From assembly GCA_038049695.1 (NCBI GenBank), contig CP142452.1:77527501-77591500 (forward strand): a DNA stretch of 64,000 bases. The letters run 5' to 3'. The position numbers were made by a program, and so were the translations under genes. The stretch comes from Cinnamomum chago. Taxonomy: Eukaryota; Streptophyta; Magnoliopsida; Laurales; Lauraceae. The notes under the pieces were generated by a model. It saw nothing but the letters and a program-made list of their open reading frames with translations, searched no databases and had not been told where the DNA came from. This document shows, piece by piece, positions 35,532 to 49,270 of the stretch. The first letter of the stretch is position 1; the number at the start of each line of letters is the position of its first letter.

Positions 35532-38500
35532 ATGAATTTTGCGAGTTTTAGAGAAGAATTCAAGTGTTTAGGAATGAGAAACGCGGTTTTTCCATCATTT
35601 TCTTCCTCCTTCTACAGCTCAGGATCAGGTGATTTAATCATGTTCTAAATCGTTGGTTTGATATTTAGATTAGATTTGTTGAGTGGTGGTTGATGCGAAA
35701 GAGTTGTTGTGATTTTGCAGGAAATAACCAAGTTCAGATGCCTAATGCATCAACTATTGAGCTGGAACGATTGTATGTTTCCTTCTTTTATTCTTTAGCA
35801 TCTTTCGTTGCTTCTTCTTTTTTTGTTATTTCCTTTGTTTGGATTTGAGATATATAGATAAAGAAGATGAGGATCAAATAATGTAGGGAAGGAGTTGTGT
35901 GCAGTGTGCATTGTCTTGGTGCATCATGCATTACAAGTGGGACCCACTGTTTGGTGATCTAAGCTGCTGTTGATACTGTGGGTGGACCATGTACTAAAAT
36001 CTATAGATACAAATTAAGATCCAGGCCATCTAATCCAATGGGCCACTTATGTGTGAAAGCATGGACCAAAGGCCATTCCTTTAAAAATTAAGAGTCTGCA
36101 CTGCACTCCCTGGTTGGGATGAGTGAGATCTGCCATGGTGGGACCCACCTCTATCAATCCAAACCCACAATCTTCTTGCTAGGCCATATTCATTACAGTT
36201 GGCCCCGTCATCAAATTTATATAATAAGTGATGATTCACTAGCTTTGGTTAATGTTTGATTGTGTTAAACATGACCAATTTGTTGGTGATCAGGCCTTGT
36301 ATACATGGCTTATTTATCTCCCACCAATGTAAGGGAGGGTTTTTGTTTATCATATTGGGCTCATATTCTATCATATAAGCTCTCACCAACCCAATTCCAG
36401 ATAGATGACTAAGGCTTTGATGGAGATGATGATGACAACTATATATGTGGCCCAGTTTAACCTCCTAGTGTAGACAACTTCATAGTGGTTCATCCATTAA
36501 GTGGCTAGGATCTCCACATGTATTAACTTTGGACCAAATTCTTACTCTCACAGGAAGTGGGCCTACTTTCAAATTGATCGTATTAATTTTAAAATGTCAA
36601 AACGAGTTTTCCAAATGTGACCAATCTAACTATATGGGACCGTTAGCAAAAAAAAACTATATGGGACCAAATTCTATTAAAGTGAAACTTGTTTCATAAT
36701 CAAAATATCCAATAAACATTTATTTTGACTGATTTGTATTTTAAACCGAGCCCATTAGATGATATATAAGGCTCACCACAAAATTTCTTTGATTCTGGAT
36801 GAGCACTCTCATACTTATGTAATTATGCATGACTTTGTATTATTTTAACCACTAGATACTGTTGTAAGAAAACTACTCTAAATATTGTAAGTGTTTTCCT
36901 ACTTAAATTATTGAGACTTTGTAATTAACTTCGACAAAAATGGTAACAAGACGTTGTAGTAGTTTCAGGAATGCCTATGTTAGTCATAGAAGTAATTGTG
37001 GATATCTATGACATGATGGTGAAACTTGCCCCTTCCTGTTCATTTTTGGCTGTAGATAAATCTTTTCAACCATTGTCATAGAGGATATGGATTCATTGTC
37101 TTTAAATCTTTCTTATGTTAAATAAGCATTATTATTATTATTATTATTATTAGGAGATTCTCAAAAACTTTTAATTTCTCTCAGGAAATTAACCAGAAAG
37201 CACAAGTTTAAATTAAATAAAAATAGAATTTCAAATGCTTTAACTTTTTATCAATCATATAAATGTATAAGTTTTAATTAAATATTAGAGACCTTTTCTA
37301 AATATCATGATAATTTTAATTTTTTTCGAAATATTTCCAATTTATTGCAATAATTTCATGTTACTGTCACTTCAATGAAAAATGCCAGGACGCCTTTTTT
37401 TCAAATGGATGCAAAAGTTAAAATCCAGTCATTACTCTAATTATCTTTTCCACCTTAGTTTCACATTGCAAGACTTAATTTACAACTAAGCACCCTAAAA
37501 ATTTACCAAGAAATAGCTTTTTATATGAGGCCCTATCTGGATAAATGATGGACCCATTTGGTTTAAGAATTTGGAAAGGAAAGAATTTTAGACCTTTGGG
37601 TACAATAGGACAGGAAAAGTTCTTGTGTTTGGTGGTGTGATTGAGATTCCTCAAGTTTCTCTTTTTCAACTAGGTAAAATGTTTTTCGCTGGAAATCATC
37701 CCATGTCATTAGAATTTTATTACTTTCTCATTTTCTCATAAGCTAAGCAATTCTCACTTCCATTGTCCACCTAATTCTCCTACCAAAATGATTCCTTGTG
37801 AAAGTTTTGAAACAGGGATCTAGCCTATTGCAAAGATGCCCAATAACCATCTTCTTCTTGTCAGTGGATTCCTAAAATTTTATTGAATTTCATCAGAACC
37901 TGGGATACACCCTCTATCAGTCAAACCTTCTGCCAAATTATTTTCATACAATTCATCTCTCCATTTTAGAGAATATTGCTACATAAACAATTCCACTTTC
38001 TTTATTCTTCTATCAAATGAGTACTTAAGAACTAAGAACTTTCTTTCATTTGATTCTCTAATAACTAATCAACCAGATGAGTTTTCAACAAGTTGGGACA
38101 AACGGATGCATACAAAAGGTTTGCCTACTCATATTTCTACTATGCAGTGTTTGTCTACTCACATTTCTACTATGCAGTGCATTTCAAGAAATTTACCAAA
38201 ACAGAAGGTCTATTGAAGTTCTATTTTCAAATGGCATTTTTTCTGTGCACTCTTTGACCTTACTTGTTTGGTACCTGTCCCCCTGACAACTATTTCTTCT
38301 GTAATTTGGACTATTGTAATAGAGGAAATGTGCCCCATTTCATGTATTTACTGCTTTGCTAAAATCACATCCTACTGCACTGGTATTTTAGCAGGTACAT
38401 CTTTCTTTCATTAGAAATAGCCAGAGTTGTATTTTTAGTAACTGAACAATGACCCTTCTATTTTGGCCAAAACCATGTTTGAAAACTATGGGTATAACTC

Positions 38501-41500
38501 GCCTACAAGTGGGCCAATGTTTTTGTTGTCCAAATGACAGAGAATTGCTAGCTCTTGATTATAGAACCCTTACTTTTCTCAAGAGAATGAAAATAATCAT
38601 AAAATTAGCCCTGAAATTAGGTTCAAATGGTTTGAACTCATGATCTCATTTGAGGAAACAAAATCTCTACCCACAGTTATTCCTTCTTAATTTTAATTAA
38701 AAAAAAAGTATAAATATAAATTAAAAAAAAAAAAAACACCCTGATACCATACATTGAAATTGAATTTGTTTCTTGTAGAGTTTGTAATTTATGATCTAAA
38801 TAAATGCCTTCTTTTCTTTCTTTCTTTTTTTTTTCTTAAACCAAACCCACCTTAACAATTGGAAAATCTTGTGTTTTTCTGGCAGGAATGGCTACAGCAG
38901 AGGTTTCTTCCATGACTCTCAACTCTCCAATGATCTCCAGCTTGGAAGATTCACCCCTCTTTCTACAGTAGAAACCTCTCAGGAGCTTGATTATATCCCA
39001 GGTAGGACTTATCTAATCAAACTTTTTTTTTTGTTTTAATAATCTAAAATAGTTAGGGACTATATGCATCCATCCAGCTTTGAATAGACCCACAATAATT
39101 AATACAGACCTAATTTGATGTATGGCCCACTGGTATAAGGAACGATCTATAATTGCAAGTTATAATGGATGATTTAGATGGTCAGAATCCTTCAATCTGC
39201 AATATTGTAGTGGTCTATAAACATGGGTTCAAGTATTGGAACTAGGCCCTGCATTGGCTATATATACTGGTGATTGATACAAATAAGCTTTTTTGGCCAT
39301 TTCAGTCTTGATTGTTTCCCTTTTTTGACATAAAATATAAAGTCCCTGCTTTTAGTTAGACAAATCATATCAATATTCCGTATGCGTTTTCTATAAAAGA
39401 AAATCTGGGCAATTATTGGAACTTAATGGAAAGCATGCTATCAGATAAACGGTCTGGATCACATTCCATGGTCCCCCATCCAGATAGTATAGTCCCTCAA
39501 AATGTAAACACAACCTTCCCATCTTAACTGCTTTTTTAATGAAACTGATAAATTGAACACCCCCTTTCTTTGTGTTAGTAAGTGCATAAGTATGCAAGCA
39601 GCATTCTTTAATTTGCTGGTCCCAGAGGTTATAAATGATAGAAGAATGAGACTGAAATATTGATGTAAATGTCCTTTGATGAGCAGTTGCCGATGTATTG
39701 ATGACAACAAATCCAACGTACCAGAATATTTCACATACAAAATTCGCCAGCAGAGTCTCTCCAGTGGAAGATGTAAGTTCTATTACTTCTCTCTATCCTA
39801 AGGAATAAGGATGGTATAAATAGTTCTTCATGGTGTCTGGGACATTTATAATGGGTGACTAGGGGTGAGCGTCTATCTAACAAACCGAAGTTTCGAACCG
39901 AACCGAACCGAAATTTTTTATTTGGTTCGGTTATATATTTAAATTGGTTAGGTTCAGTTAAGATTTACAACAAATTTAGATAATATAGTTCGGTTCGGTT
40001 TTAGATTTTTTTCACCAAATTAACTGAATTAACCGGATTTATTAATATACATATAAAAGTTTGTATTTTAGATATATAAAATATATAAACTCTTAAGACT
40101 GATAAACTGTTGGATACTTGGCTTTAATATCTTTTTTATTTTGGATATTTAGAATTTGCTAGTTGTCTATACTTTGGATTTTCTTATTATAGAAATGTTC
40201 CCAACAAATTTGGGCCCCATAACAAAGCCCAATATATGGCCTTTCGACTGAATTGACCGAAATTTAACCGAAATATTTTCGGTTCGGTCGAATTCGGTTA
40301 CAACTCATAATTTGGTCGGTTCGGTTAAGAATTTCTTCGACCGAAATATTTTGGTTCGGTCAAAATTTCAACCAAAACCGACCGAATTGACCGAATACTC
40401 ACCCCTAGGGTGACCACTCTAAACTGTCCAATTGCCATCCCTGGTTAGGCCCAGAACAAAGGACCAGAGCTGTAGTAGAGTCAGGTCCATGGCTTTAAGA
40501 CTGGGTTTGACTTGGCCAAGTCAGGGCAAACCGACTCAACTTGTTAGGCAAGTGGGTCAGGTCTGTCAGAAAAGCCTAATCCAACACAATCTCGCTCAGA
40601 GTTGCCTTGTTACTCAGATGAGTATTATTCTGAGTTGAGCCAAATCAAGTTTCCGGGTTTGTAAACAATGGTCAGTTCAGACTCAAGAGTTGATAGGACC
40701 TGTTTAAAATATGAAGGCCTGGGTCAACCAATGGGTAAGGTCCGGTCCAGGGGTGAGTGATGATAGTTCAACAGGCCCAAAAAACATTGGATCATGATGA
40801 TGGGCCCATTTCAGATCTGGTTACTATAATCAGGGACCCAATTCAGACCTTATAAAATAAAAGTATACATTTTGTAACATTTCACACGTTATCTATAGGA
40901 TATGCAACACACGGCCCAACTTGCACCATGCTCAATACTCAAGCAGTTACACGTAGATCCTAGTGTCTGGCCCATCTAGGACCTGGAACTGATTGAAACT
41001 TGTCAAGAACCTATCCACTTGGTAAATCTGCACCATGGGTCAACATTGTTTCTTAATCCGTCTATTTTTTCTACTCAAATCAAGTGGTTAGTCCTTTTGA
41101 CCAGCCTGATTCCTGGAAGGGTGGAATGACCAACATGGGCTTGGATCTCTTGTCTTTTTAAGAAAATGAATCTCTTGATGTGACAAATGTGAGAAACCAT
41201 CAACCGTTCTATGATAGAATTCTACAAACCTTTATTTCTGCTGTGTAATATTTCCTATATTCTTTCTTATTTTGTATTCAGTGCATGGAGAAATCAAGAA
41301 AAAGGATGGTTTCATTTGATACAATCAACAACCAAACACCCATGAAAGAATCCAAGAAAAAGTCTGTGTGTGAACAAGAACAATATCACCTGACATCCAA
41401 AGAATCTTCAACAATCGAACAACTGAGAGTATGTTAAATACATGGCAAATATATGAGGATTTTGAAACAGGTCTTTTGTATATGATCTTCCATTGCCGAG

Positions 41501-43816
41501 TATTAAAGGTTCTGTTTTACAAGTAGGCACCTGTTAGAAGGAGCAATAAGCTGGGAGAGAGAATAACAGCTCTGCAGCAGTTGGTTTCTCCTTTTGGGAA
41601 GGTAAGTAAACTAAAAGAAGCCTTGGGCATGTTTGAGTTGTGGGTGGAAATTGTTGGGTAATATAGAGGAAATAAGATAAGGTTTTTTTATGGAAAGGAA
41701 TACTCTCTACTTTCAGACCACCTCAAAAACACCTATTAATTGCATTTTTATTAAAACCTACATAGTTTGATGTTGAAACAAATGATTATTAACTTAAGTT
41801 AGGTGGAGCCCACCTGGAAGCACAATGAACTAGGGAGGTATCATGGTGAAAAGGCTTATATGTGAATTAGGAAAATATATAATATCAACCCGATCAAGGG
41901 TCCTACCTATTAGTTTTAGATCCTAAAGTTTAATGGCCATACATTGTGTCTACTTCTTATGATAAATCCAACTAGTGAATATGTCTATAGAGATTAGATA
42001 GACTCAAGGATTTATCAAGGGCACGCTTTCTATTGAAAAGTTCAAAAAGGAACATTTGTGAAAGGAGCGTTTTCTTATGGGTAAATTGGTCAAAAACAAA
42101 AATTTGGAGTGTAATTACTTTTTGTACAATTTTCAAGGTAGATTTTAGGAAAATATCAAAATATAAGAGGCATTTTGTAAAAACCCAAAACAAAAGGGGG
42201 TGGAGAAATGAAAGATTGATGAGGTAGGCTATGTATGCATGCAGGTAGACTCAATAAACAACTCTCCAAAAGATACAATATCCACTATGGATGATTTTCA
42301 CCTGCGCAAGGTGCTCACACAGTAGAAGATTTTCCCAATATTCACTGGTCTGTTTTGCTGGTCTCTATTGGAAAAATACAATAAACAATCATGTTGAGAT
42401 AACTCAAGTCAAAAGAGAGTTCAAACAAGGGAGATTTTATGTTTTGAGTTCTAGCCTTCTAGGTGGAACTTTAAATTTGTAGAAAGACGGCGGGCAGTAC
42501 AATTTTTGGAACACAACCACTTCAATTAAAAGGATACTTGATTCAACCCTAACTATCACTATCCTTACAGGAGAACAAGTTTAACCCTTTTATGTGATGA
42601 ACATGAACAATGCAAGCAGTTAGGCAACCCTGTCCTTAGTCTTGATTACTCAATTAGAGTCATTTTCCATTTGTGTCTTTAGACTTCAGGCATTGAAATG
42701 TCTTTCTGTTCTTTTGTTACAGACAGACACTGCTTCAGTTCTTCAAGAAGCTACTGTTCACATCAAGCTCCTTCAAGACCAGATCCAGGTAATTCTCTAA
42801 TAAACACACATCTTCTTCTTCTTCTTTTGTCCAATTTGCACTTAATGATGATAATAGTCCCTTTGAAAAAGGATACCGGAAGCTAAGTTATAGTATTTTT
42901 GTTAAAGTTATCCAAACATAATCTTCCAAATTGTTTAAATCATACAGTTCATAGAAGATGGACTGGACATGATGAAACATTACACATCTCTCTTTTTCTC
43001 TCTCAATTTGGATTTTATTGTTTGCTTGTTTCAGGTTTTGAGTACCCCCTACTTCAGAATCAGGCAACCTTTTCACTCACAGGTACACTATCAAGCATGA
43101 CCTACCTCTTTTAGACCATTGTTTATCCGCACATGCTGACACAGCCATGGTATGCTTATAACACACAACATATCTTCCAAAAAGGGGAAAATTTTGAAAA
43201 TATGCTATTTTTTTTTTTTTAAAACTACTATACACAAATAATACATGTATACAAATGATATAAATTTAATACATGTGGTTCAGTAGTTGGTAATCATCAT
43301 TATGGATGTAGAAAACATTCAGAGAGACGACAACGCATGGCTTTATCATGAAAAAAAGTCTCAATTTATATAAGAGTATGATTAAAAAATATTTTAAATT
43401 TAATATCACTAATTTGAAATCCTAATTGTAATTGAAAAGGGTGAAGCTTATCCCTAACTTATTCCTAATATCTCCAACACTCATATCTCATTGTAGTAAA
43501 ACTATCTCAGGACAAATCCATAAATCATCCTACAAGTGATGATCTAGAATTCCAAACTTCCAACTTCTTTCTTTTGAAAAAGTAGAAGATAAAATAGTTG
43601 GATATATCTATTATTGCTTGGGTGCAAATACCCAATACACAAGCTGGGTACAAGGTAGCATGATGGGCCCCATCTATCACAAATCTGAACTGACCACCAA
43701 ACAGGGCACCCCAATAGTCATCAATCCCAGGGTTTGGCACCCATCCAAATGGACTAAACCGTCTTCAATGAAAAAAATAAATCTTTTATATTAAGTCATT
43801 AAACTTATCGGTCATC

Positions 43817-43853
<37 letters not shown>

Positions 43854-44609
43854 GAATGGTGTTTTAAGTCGTTTTTTACATAGATAAAACAATGGAAAAA
43901 AAAATTTAAGTTTCATACTCTTATCATTTACAGAGGAGCAATCAATGTTGAAAATATTGCGTACCAGCTTTGTTTTTAAAACTATGCGTCTTTTTCATAC
44001 GATGCTAGTTGCAAAGGCTGTAAACTGGCCCTGATTACCCAGTTCACTAATTGACCAAACATGAGAAATCCAGGTATGGACCAAATTGTATCCCCTATTT
44101 AGTAATAAATAACTATGTATACTATATATCAACTTCTTATTTTTTGCTGAGTTGGCCCAATGGCCAGGAGAGGAAACTGGAAACCACTCTACCAGGGATC
44201 GATCCGTGGCACAACAACTATGTATACTATACTATATATTAACTTATGGACACAGTACACAAAATATAAAATACAACGTAGATACAATAATATCTAATAA
44301 TATAGTTGATCATAATCAAGTAAATGTTCCAAGTCCACGTCTAGCATAAGTATCAATTATTAATCGGGAGCAGACAGCAATTTATACACATCTAATGCCT
44401 CTCAAATATAAATCAATTATGGTAAATCTTGTTTATGCATTTATTTTTATATATTTATTGTTAATTTGCAGAGTGGTGGAGAAGAGAAGAACGACCTAAG
44501 AAGCAGAGGACTTTGCCTTGTTCCAGTTTCATCTACTGCCAACCTCACTAAAGAAGATGGAGGCATGAACCGTTGCGGCACAGGAAGACAAGTTACAAAA
44601 CGTTTTTGA
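35532..44609 (+). CDS. atypical bHLH transcription factor (bHLH110/111/112/113-like)
   Basis: Nine exons with GT-AG junctions and a continuous frame give 274 residues: 35532-35628, 35721-35772, 38886-39001, 39687-39772, 41282-41428, 41527-41601, 42723-42788, 43035-43082 and 44472-44609 (TGA). The helix-loop-helix region is residues 167-220. Helix 1 reads KLGERITALQQLVSPFGK, followed by TDTASVLQEA and a second helix ending LLQDQIQVLSTPY. The C-terminal RSRGLCLVPVSS is also typical of this plant subfamily. The usual His-Glu-Arg residues for E-box contact are absent from the basic region, as is known for the group, so DNA binding may be atypical or need a partner. Residues 1-166 are low in recognisable motifs apart from basic patches (KSRKRM, SKKKS). 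The first ATG was chosen; Met15 is an alternative start. Intron 4 carries a 548-bp hAT element. The exact orthologue is not settled. Confidence 0.9.
35773..38885 (+). other. bHLH intron 2 (3.1 kb)
   Basis: This long intron holds AT-rich DNA, an ATT microsatellite at about 37127-37153 and a duplicated block of about 32 bp near 38106-38176 around TTTCTACTATGCAGTG. No coding segment was seen. Confidence 0.75.
39860..40407. mobile_element. hAT non-autonomous element in bHLH intron 4
   Basis: The element starts TAGGGGTGAGCG and ends ATACTCACCCCTA. The interior is full of AACCGAACCGAA and inverse TTCGGTTCGGT words. It is nearly identical end to end with the element at 59892-60440. The 7-bp GGGTGAC flanks both sides (39853-39859 and 40408-40414), consistent with an 8-bp hAT target duplication with one changed base. 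No transposase is present, so it would be mobilised in trans. Confidence 0.85.
43083..44471 (+). other. bHLH intron 8 (1.4 kb)
   Basis: AT-rich intron with a TA microsatellite (about 43818-43851) and a segment at 43615-43770 that is repeated at 51960-52095. No coding content was seen. Confidence 0.7.
43615..43770. repeat. dispersed repeat shared with 51960-52095
   Basis: Both copies carry a TAGTCAT...ATCCCA...GTTTGG...ATCCAAATGGACTA series in the same order. They are probably fragments of one non-coding transposon family. Confidence 0.5.
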
Positions 44610-46929
44610 ATCCGATACACACCCAATTCTGGCATGGATAGAGAGCTTTTTGGTTCCTTCTCTTTTTTTACATTTACAAAACCTGTCATTATAAATTGCT
44701 TCCCTAGTTACTATCAAAAAAAAAAAAACTGTAGTTAATCAATGAGACTTAGGTTTAACAATATGCTTTTGTTATAGACTAATATATGTAGAAAAGTACT
44801 AGTGATTCCTCATCATTTTATTATATGAAGATAGGAATATCATTTCTTTCTGAGCTTTATTTTAATTCTGTAATTGGTTTGATTTGCATGGGGTCCAAGT
44901 ATCAATATCAGTGTATATTTGCGAGGCGAAAATTTGATACATCTCCCAAAAAAGCTGATTTGAATTGGTGTTTCAATTACATCTATGTTTTTAATTTTAC
45001 CAGGAAAAAATAGTTGAAAAGGTAAATAGTATCAGCTGTATATGACTTTATCAATCTTGCATGGGCTGTGTGCTCTCTTGGGCATTGTTTGTTTAGCCAC
45101 GGGCAAATTAAAGGTCAGCCTAACGATCAAATCATGTCTCTTTTTAACATGTTTGGATTATAAAGTAGGGTGCTAAAATAAGTCCAGCTGCAACTTTATT
45201 TTACTACGAGTCACTTTTTATTTACCCCATCAAACTATGGTAAAAAGTGATTTAGTAAAGCCGATACAAGAAACAACTACTTTACCATTCTCCCTGCCAC
45301 TTTGCTTTCCAAATTCTTCTTGGAGGGAATAGATGGAACTGAAATACAAAGCATAACTGCCATGATATTCTGGACACAAGAACATTACTGTATGACCTTC
45401 TACCCTCTTACCACTTTCAGCAACTCCACTGATGAGAAGAAGGACCAAGTCTGCACCCTTCCTTTCCAATAGAAAAGATTCTTCGCCTCCCTGAGAAACA
45501 AAACTTTTCAAAGTGAGAGACCTTTCAGCCTCTACACATTATAAACTATATAAATTTCTCGTCTAGATTCTCCAAATTTCAAAATTCAAAATTTTACACT
45601 GCAAAATGAGAAATTTAGGACGAAAATGATTCTGATATAAATTTTCTAATCCTTAGCCAAATATTTGTGCATCATGACTGTCAAAGTTGTTGGATGCACG
45701 CGCAATCGGATGGACAGATGAATCTTTGATTGATAGATGAAGATCTTAAGAGGGTCCAAAAGAAGATTGAGGAATCAAAGAAGCTCTTATCTCTCTCTCT
45801 CTTCTTGGTTGGGAAGGCAAACTAGGTAGCACATGGGGCAAAATTGAATGTCACGCGGACTTGAATCAAGGGAATTTGGTCGGTCAGTCATATGTAGCTC
45901 ACCTAGTTAGGGACATCATATGCCCCTCTTATAGGACCAGAGCAGACCAGTTTGAGTCCTCGTAAGTGGCTCACAGGATTTGGAACCGAGTCTAATGATC
46001 CTATGGGCCAAGTATTTTAGAAGAAGGATTGAAAGAATGCCTATTAGGAAGGACCACGTTGTAGATGAATGGAGGTCAAGGGATGCTTTTCTTTTATGTG
46101 CCTGGCACTAACAAATGAGTATGGGTCCTCCACAGCTCAAACTGACAAGAAATTCATGAAAAGAGCCCTCTGTAAAAATTCAAATCACTCAAAAGAATGT
46201 TGGTCCTCGCCAAATTCCATTTTTTCAATTAGAGTAACCAATTTATAGCATGCCCACAAAAGGATGAATTTTATTGAGTGGTTTAGATTTTTCATAAGTT
46301 GACCCCATTGGAGAGCCTCATTTCTAGTGCTTCTCAGCTCAGAGGATCCAAACTCCAAACAAAGATAGAATAGCTTAAATAGGTAGCATTGGCGAGCCAA
46401 GCTTTACTTATCCCCACAAAACATATGTATAAGATAGATTAACTGTTAAATTAGTTGTTGTATGTACAGGCAAAAAGGGGTTGAATGTGTGGCAATCTCA
46501 CCAACAATATTCAGGACCTAATAAAAATCAAGAGCAACAGGTGCAAATGAACATAAGAAACATGAAGGCAAGTGGATAGTTGTCTTAAAACAATAGTGTT
46601 GGCAGTGCACACACTTGGGACAATCAGCTTACAAAGTCCTTGGAAAGAATCCATCCTCCTGATTTGTGTGCTATAGACGAGTCTCTAAAATATCACGAGA
46701 GAGAGAGAGAGGAAACGCATCATGACAATATTTTGTGTTCGAGAGAGAGGAAACGCATCATGACAATTTTTTGTGTTTCAAACCCAGTATTTGATGAATA
46801 TAAGAGAGCAAGACAGCGCATTTTGGCGTGGGATAAAGTTTATAAAAATGGTGATGGAGATGGCTCAAAATCAAAATGAAGCTGAAGAGCAGTAGGGATA
46901 GAATGATTACAGAAATGAGAGGATTTTTC
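44610..46929. other. intergenic region downstream of bHLH
   Basis: The bHLH 3' UTR presumably occupies the first few hundred bases. An open frame at 45511-45230 (minus) matches no family I recognise. A roughly 47-bp tandem duplication containing GAGGAAACGCATCATGACAA lies at 46697-46775. Nothing else could be supported. Confidence 0.55.
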
Positions 46930-47334
46930 AGTTTATATAGCTCTTGGATGCCTTATGTCTTTACGCTTTTAAGGGTGGTTTTTTCTTTTCAAGTTGGCCT
47001 TGTGGCCAGGAGATATGAAGGAAACCTGCCCACCCAGGAGCTTTGGGAGCGGTTGTGCTATCCACAGGGACAGCCCTGTGACTCTCCATAAGTAGCATCG
47101 TTTGTATTATGTTTCTCCAGTGAAATCTCAACTCAGCTAACAAGGGAAGGAGAGAGAGAGAAAAAAAGGTAAATCCCACTTTCCTAAAGAAATGAGTACC
47201 TATGGAATCATACAGTCCATCAAAAACCTCTCAAATTGTATGCTGTGCCTTGGACAAGATTTCACACTAGCACACCATTCAAGAAAAGGGAAGATCACAT
47301 GTAAACAAACACAGATGCTTATCAACCTCTTGTC

Positions 47335-47640
47335 TTACAGCATGTTCGTTTGCATGAAATACATAAGAATTAAATACATAAGAATTCACGGACAAATGAG
47401 CTCCAATAAAGGATCATCAAAGAGATGAAGGGTGAAGACTAAATGTCACAGGTGAAGGATATAAGATAAGTAGACGTAGACTTGACTTTCATGCGATTTG
47501 AATCAGTAGGGTGATGGTTAGACATTCATTTCTCATCTTCCTGTATCAAGTTCCATTTAAGGAGTTATTTTTAACGACTTAAAATAAAAACAAAGTATTA
47601 GAATTACTACAAATTCAATTACATGAAACAAACAGGTCTT
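47335..47640. mobile_element. possible MITE with TTTGTTTGCAT-like ends
   Basis: The left side reads CATGTTCGTTTGCATGAAA and the right side ACATGAAACAAACAGGTCTT, which are roughly inverse complements. A related shorter element appears at 49086-49270 with ends CCTATTTGTTTGCAT and ATGCAAACAAACAACT. No coding capacity was seen and the boundaries are approximate. Confidence 0.4.
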
Positions 47641-48735
47641 AAATGATTACTACTTAGAATAGAAACAAAGTACTAAAATTACTAGGAATTCAATACCATG
47701 AAACAAGTAGGTCTTAGAATGATATCTTTTGCAAAGTGCACACCTGGCTGAACTAGACAATCACAAATTTCTCTCAATGCACTTGGCAACTTCTAACTTT
47801 TTTATTGGAGATAATTGTACAAATTTATAGAATTTGTCGTAGGAAGTGTGTAAAGTGTGGACCCTTTTATACGGAACTAGGGATTCATACATCTCTCAAA
47901 AAACTATCAAATCCACCAAAACTCTAAACAGAACAATCAATGCCAGACCCAGCAAACCCTTCTCTCTCATACAACACCTCAAACCCCACTCCCTAACCCT
48001 CCTCCCAAGTATCCGACAAAATCCACCCTACCCTATCATCAACCGAACAAAAATCACCCCATACGTAGTAAAAACCCTTTCAAGCTCTGCCAGGCTAGAA
48101 AATTGGGAGAAAGGGAACCTAGAAAACGGAGGGAACAAAGGAGGAAAAAAATCTAGATATACTATGATTTTTTGAAATCTCTTCTCAAACGAGGAATTCT
48201 TGATAGAAATTCCGAAAGTCCCCAACAATCAAAATTCCTGTCAAGAATTCCCACAAACATGCCCTAACTATTTTTGTGGCATTTTTTTAGGTGTGAATAC
48301 TTCAGACTTCACAAATTCTATTTAGGGTCATGACAGACAGAGGAGAGAGAGCAGACAGATCTAACAAAACATATCACTAAGTCCAACATCCTCTTGGACT
48401 TGTGAATCCTCAAATATCAAACCCTCTGACCTTCGCCTTTCTCTACCAATCAAACCCTTCAACTTCTTCATGCATGCAGAAAGCCATTTCCAGAAGCCAA
48501 AACCACTACATCAAGGTTGCAATAAAGAAAACTAACGAACAAAAAATACTATAATCTTCTAATATACAAGCATCAAGACATCACATGAGAAAAGCTACAA
48601 CACTTTTCATCTTTTTTTCTTATGGTTAGTTTGGGCTACTAGTTTACAAAGTGTAAAACTAAGGCACCAACACCACTTTGGGTCTGAGGATACAGCATGT
48701 AGGATGTACATTTCACTGTATGATGAATATAATCC

Positions 48736-48769
<34 letters not shown>

Positions 48770-49085
48770 CAGTAACATTCCAGAGCAAAAAAAGAAAAGA
48801 AAAGAAAAAAAGCGGCAAGACTTTGGAAAGTGATTTCTGAAACTTGAAGCTACCATCATGGTCAACTAACACATGGAGCCAACAGCAATTACACAATGTC
48901 AATTAGGTCAAAATAAAGGCCAGAAACAAGAAAAGCAAAACCTATAAAGAAAACCGCATTTTCAGATGGCTACAAATGGATTGAAACAAGAATAGCATAC
49001 TTTTACCCAAAAAAAAAAACAAAGAATAGCATACATCCAAAAGCACGAGGAAAAAATGCATCAACTTAAACATAAATACGTCTCT

Positions 49086-49270
49086 AGAGACCTATTTGTT
49101 TGCATTAGAATAAATAAGATTACATGGTCATACATGAGTTCCACAAAAGAGTTTTTCCCATCGAGTGTGAATAATATAAGGTGAGTAAAATATATGAGGT
49201 AGCAATTTAGATAAGACCTTGACTTTCTAGGATTTAAATTTTTATGTATTTTATGCAAACAAACAACTAT
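49086..49270. mobile_element. short MITE with inverted ends
   Basis: The ends CCTATTTGTTTGCAT and ATGCAAACAAACAACT are inverse complements with few mismatches, enclosing about 155 bp of non-coding DNA. It resembles the segments at 47335 and 55650. Confidence 0.5.

Noticed and set aside
45230-45511. Minus-strand open frame of 93 aa
   Set aside because: Composition looks somewhat protein-like, but I recognise no family, exon partners or promoter, so it was not called as a gene.
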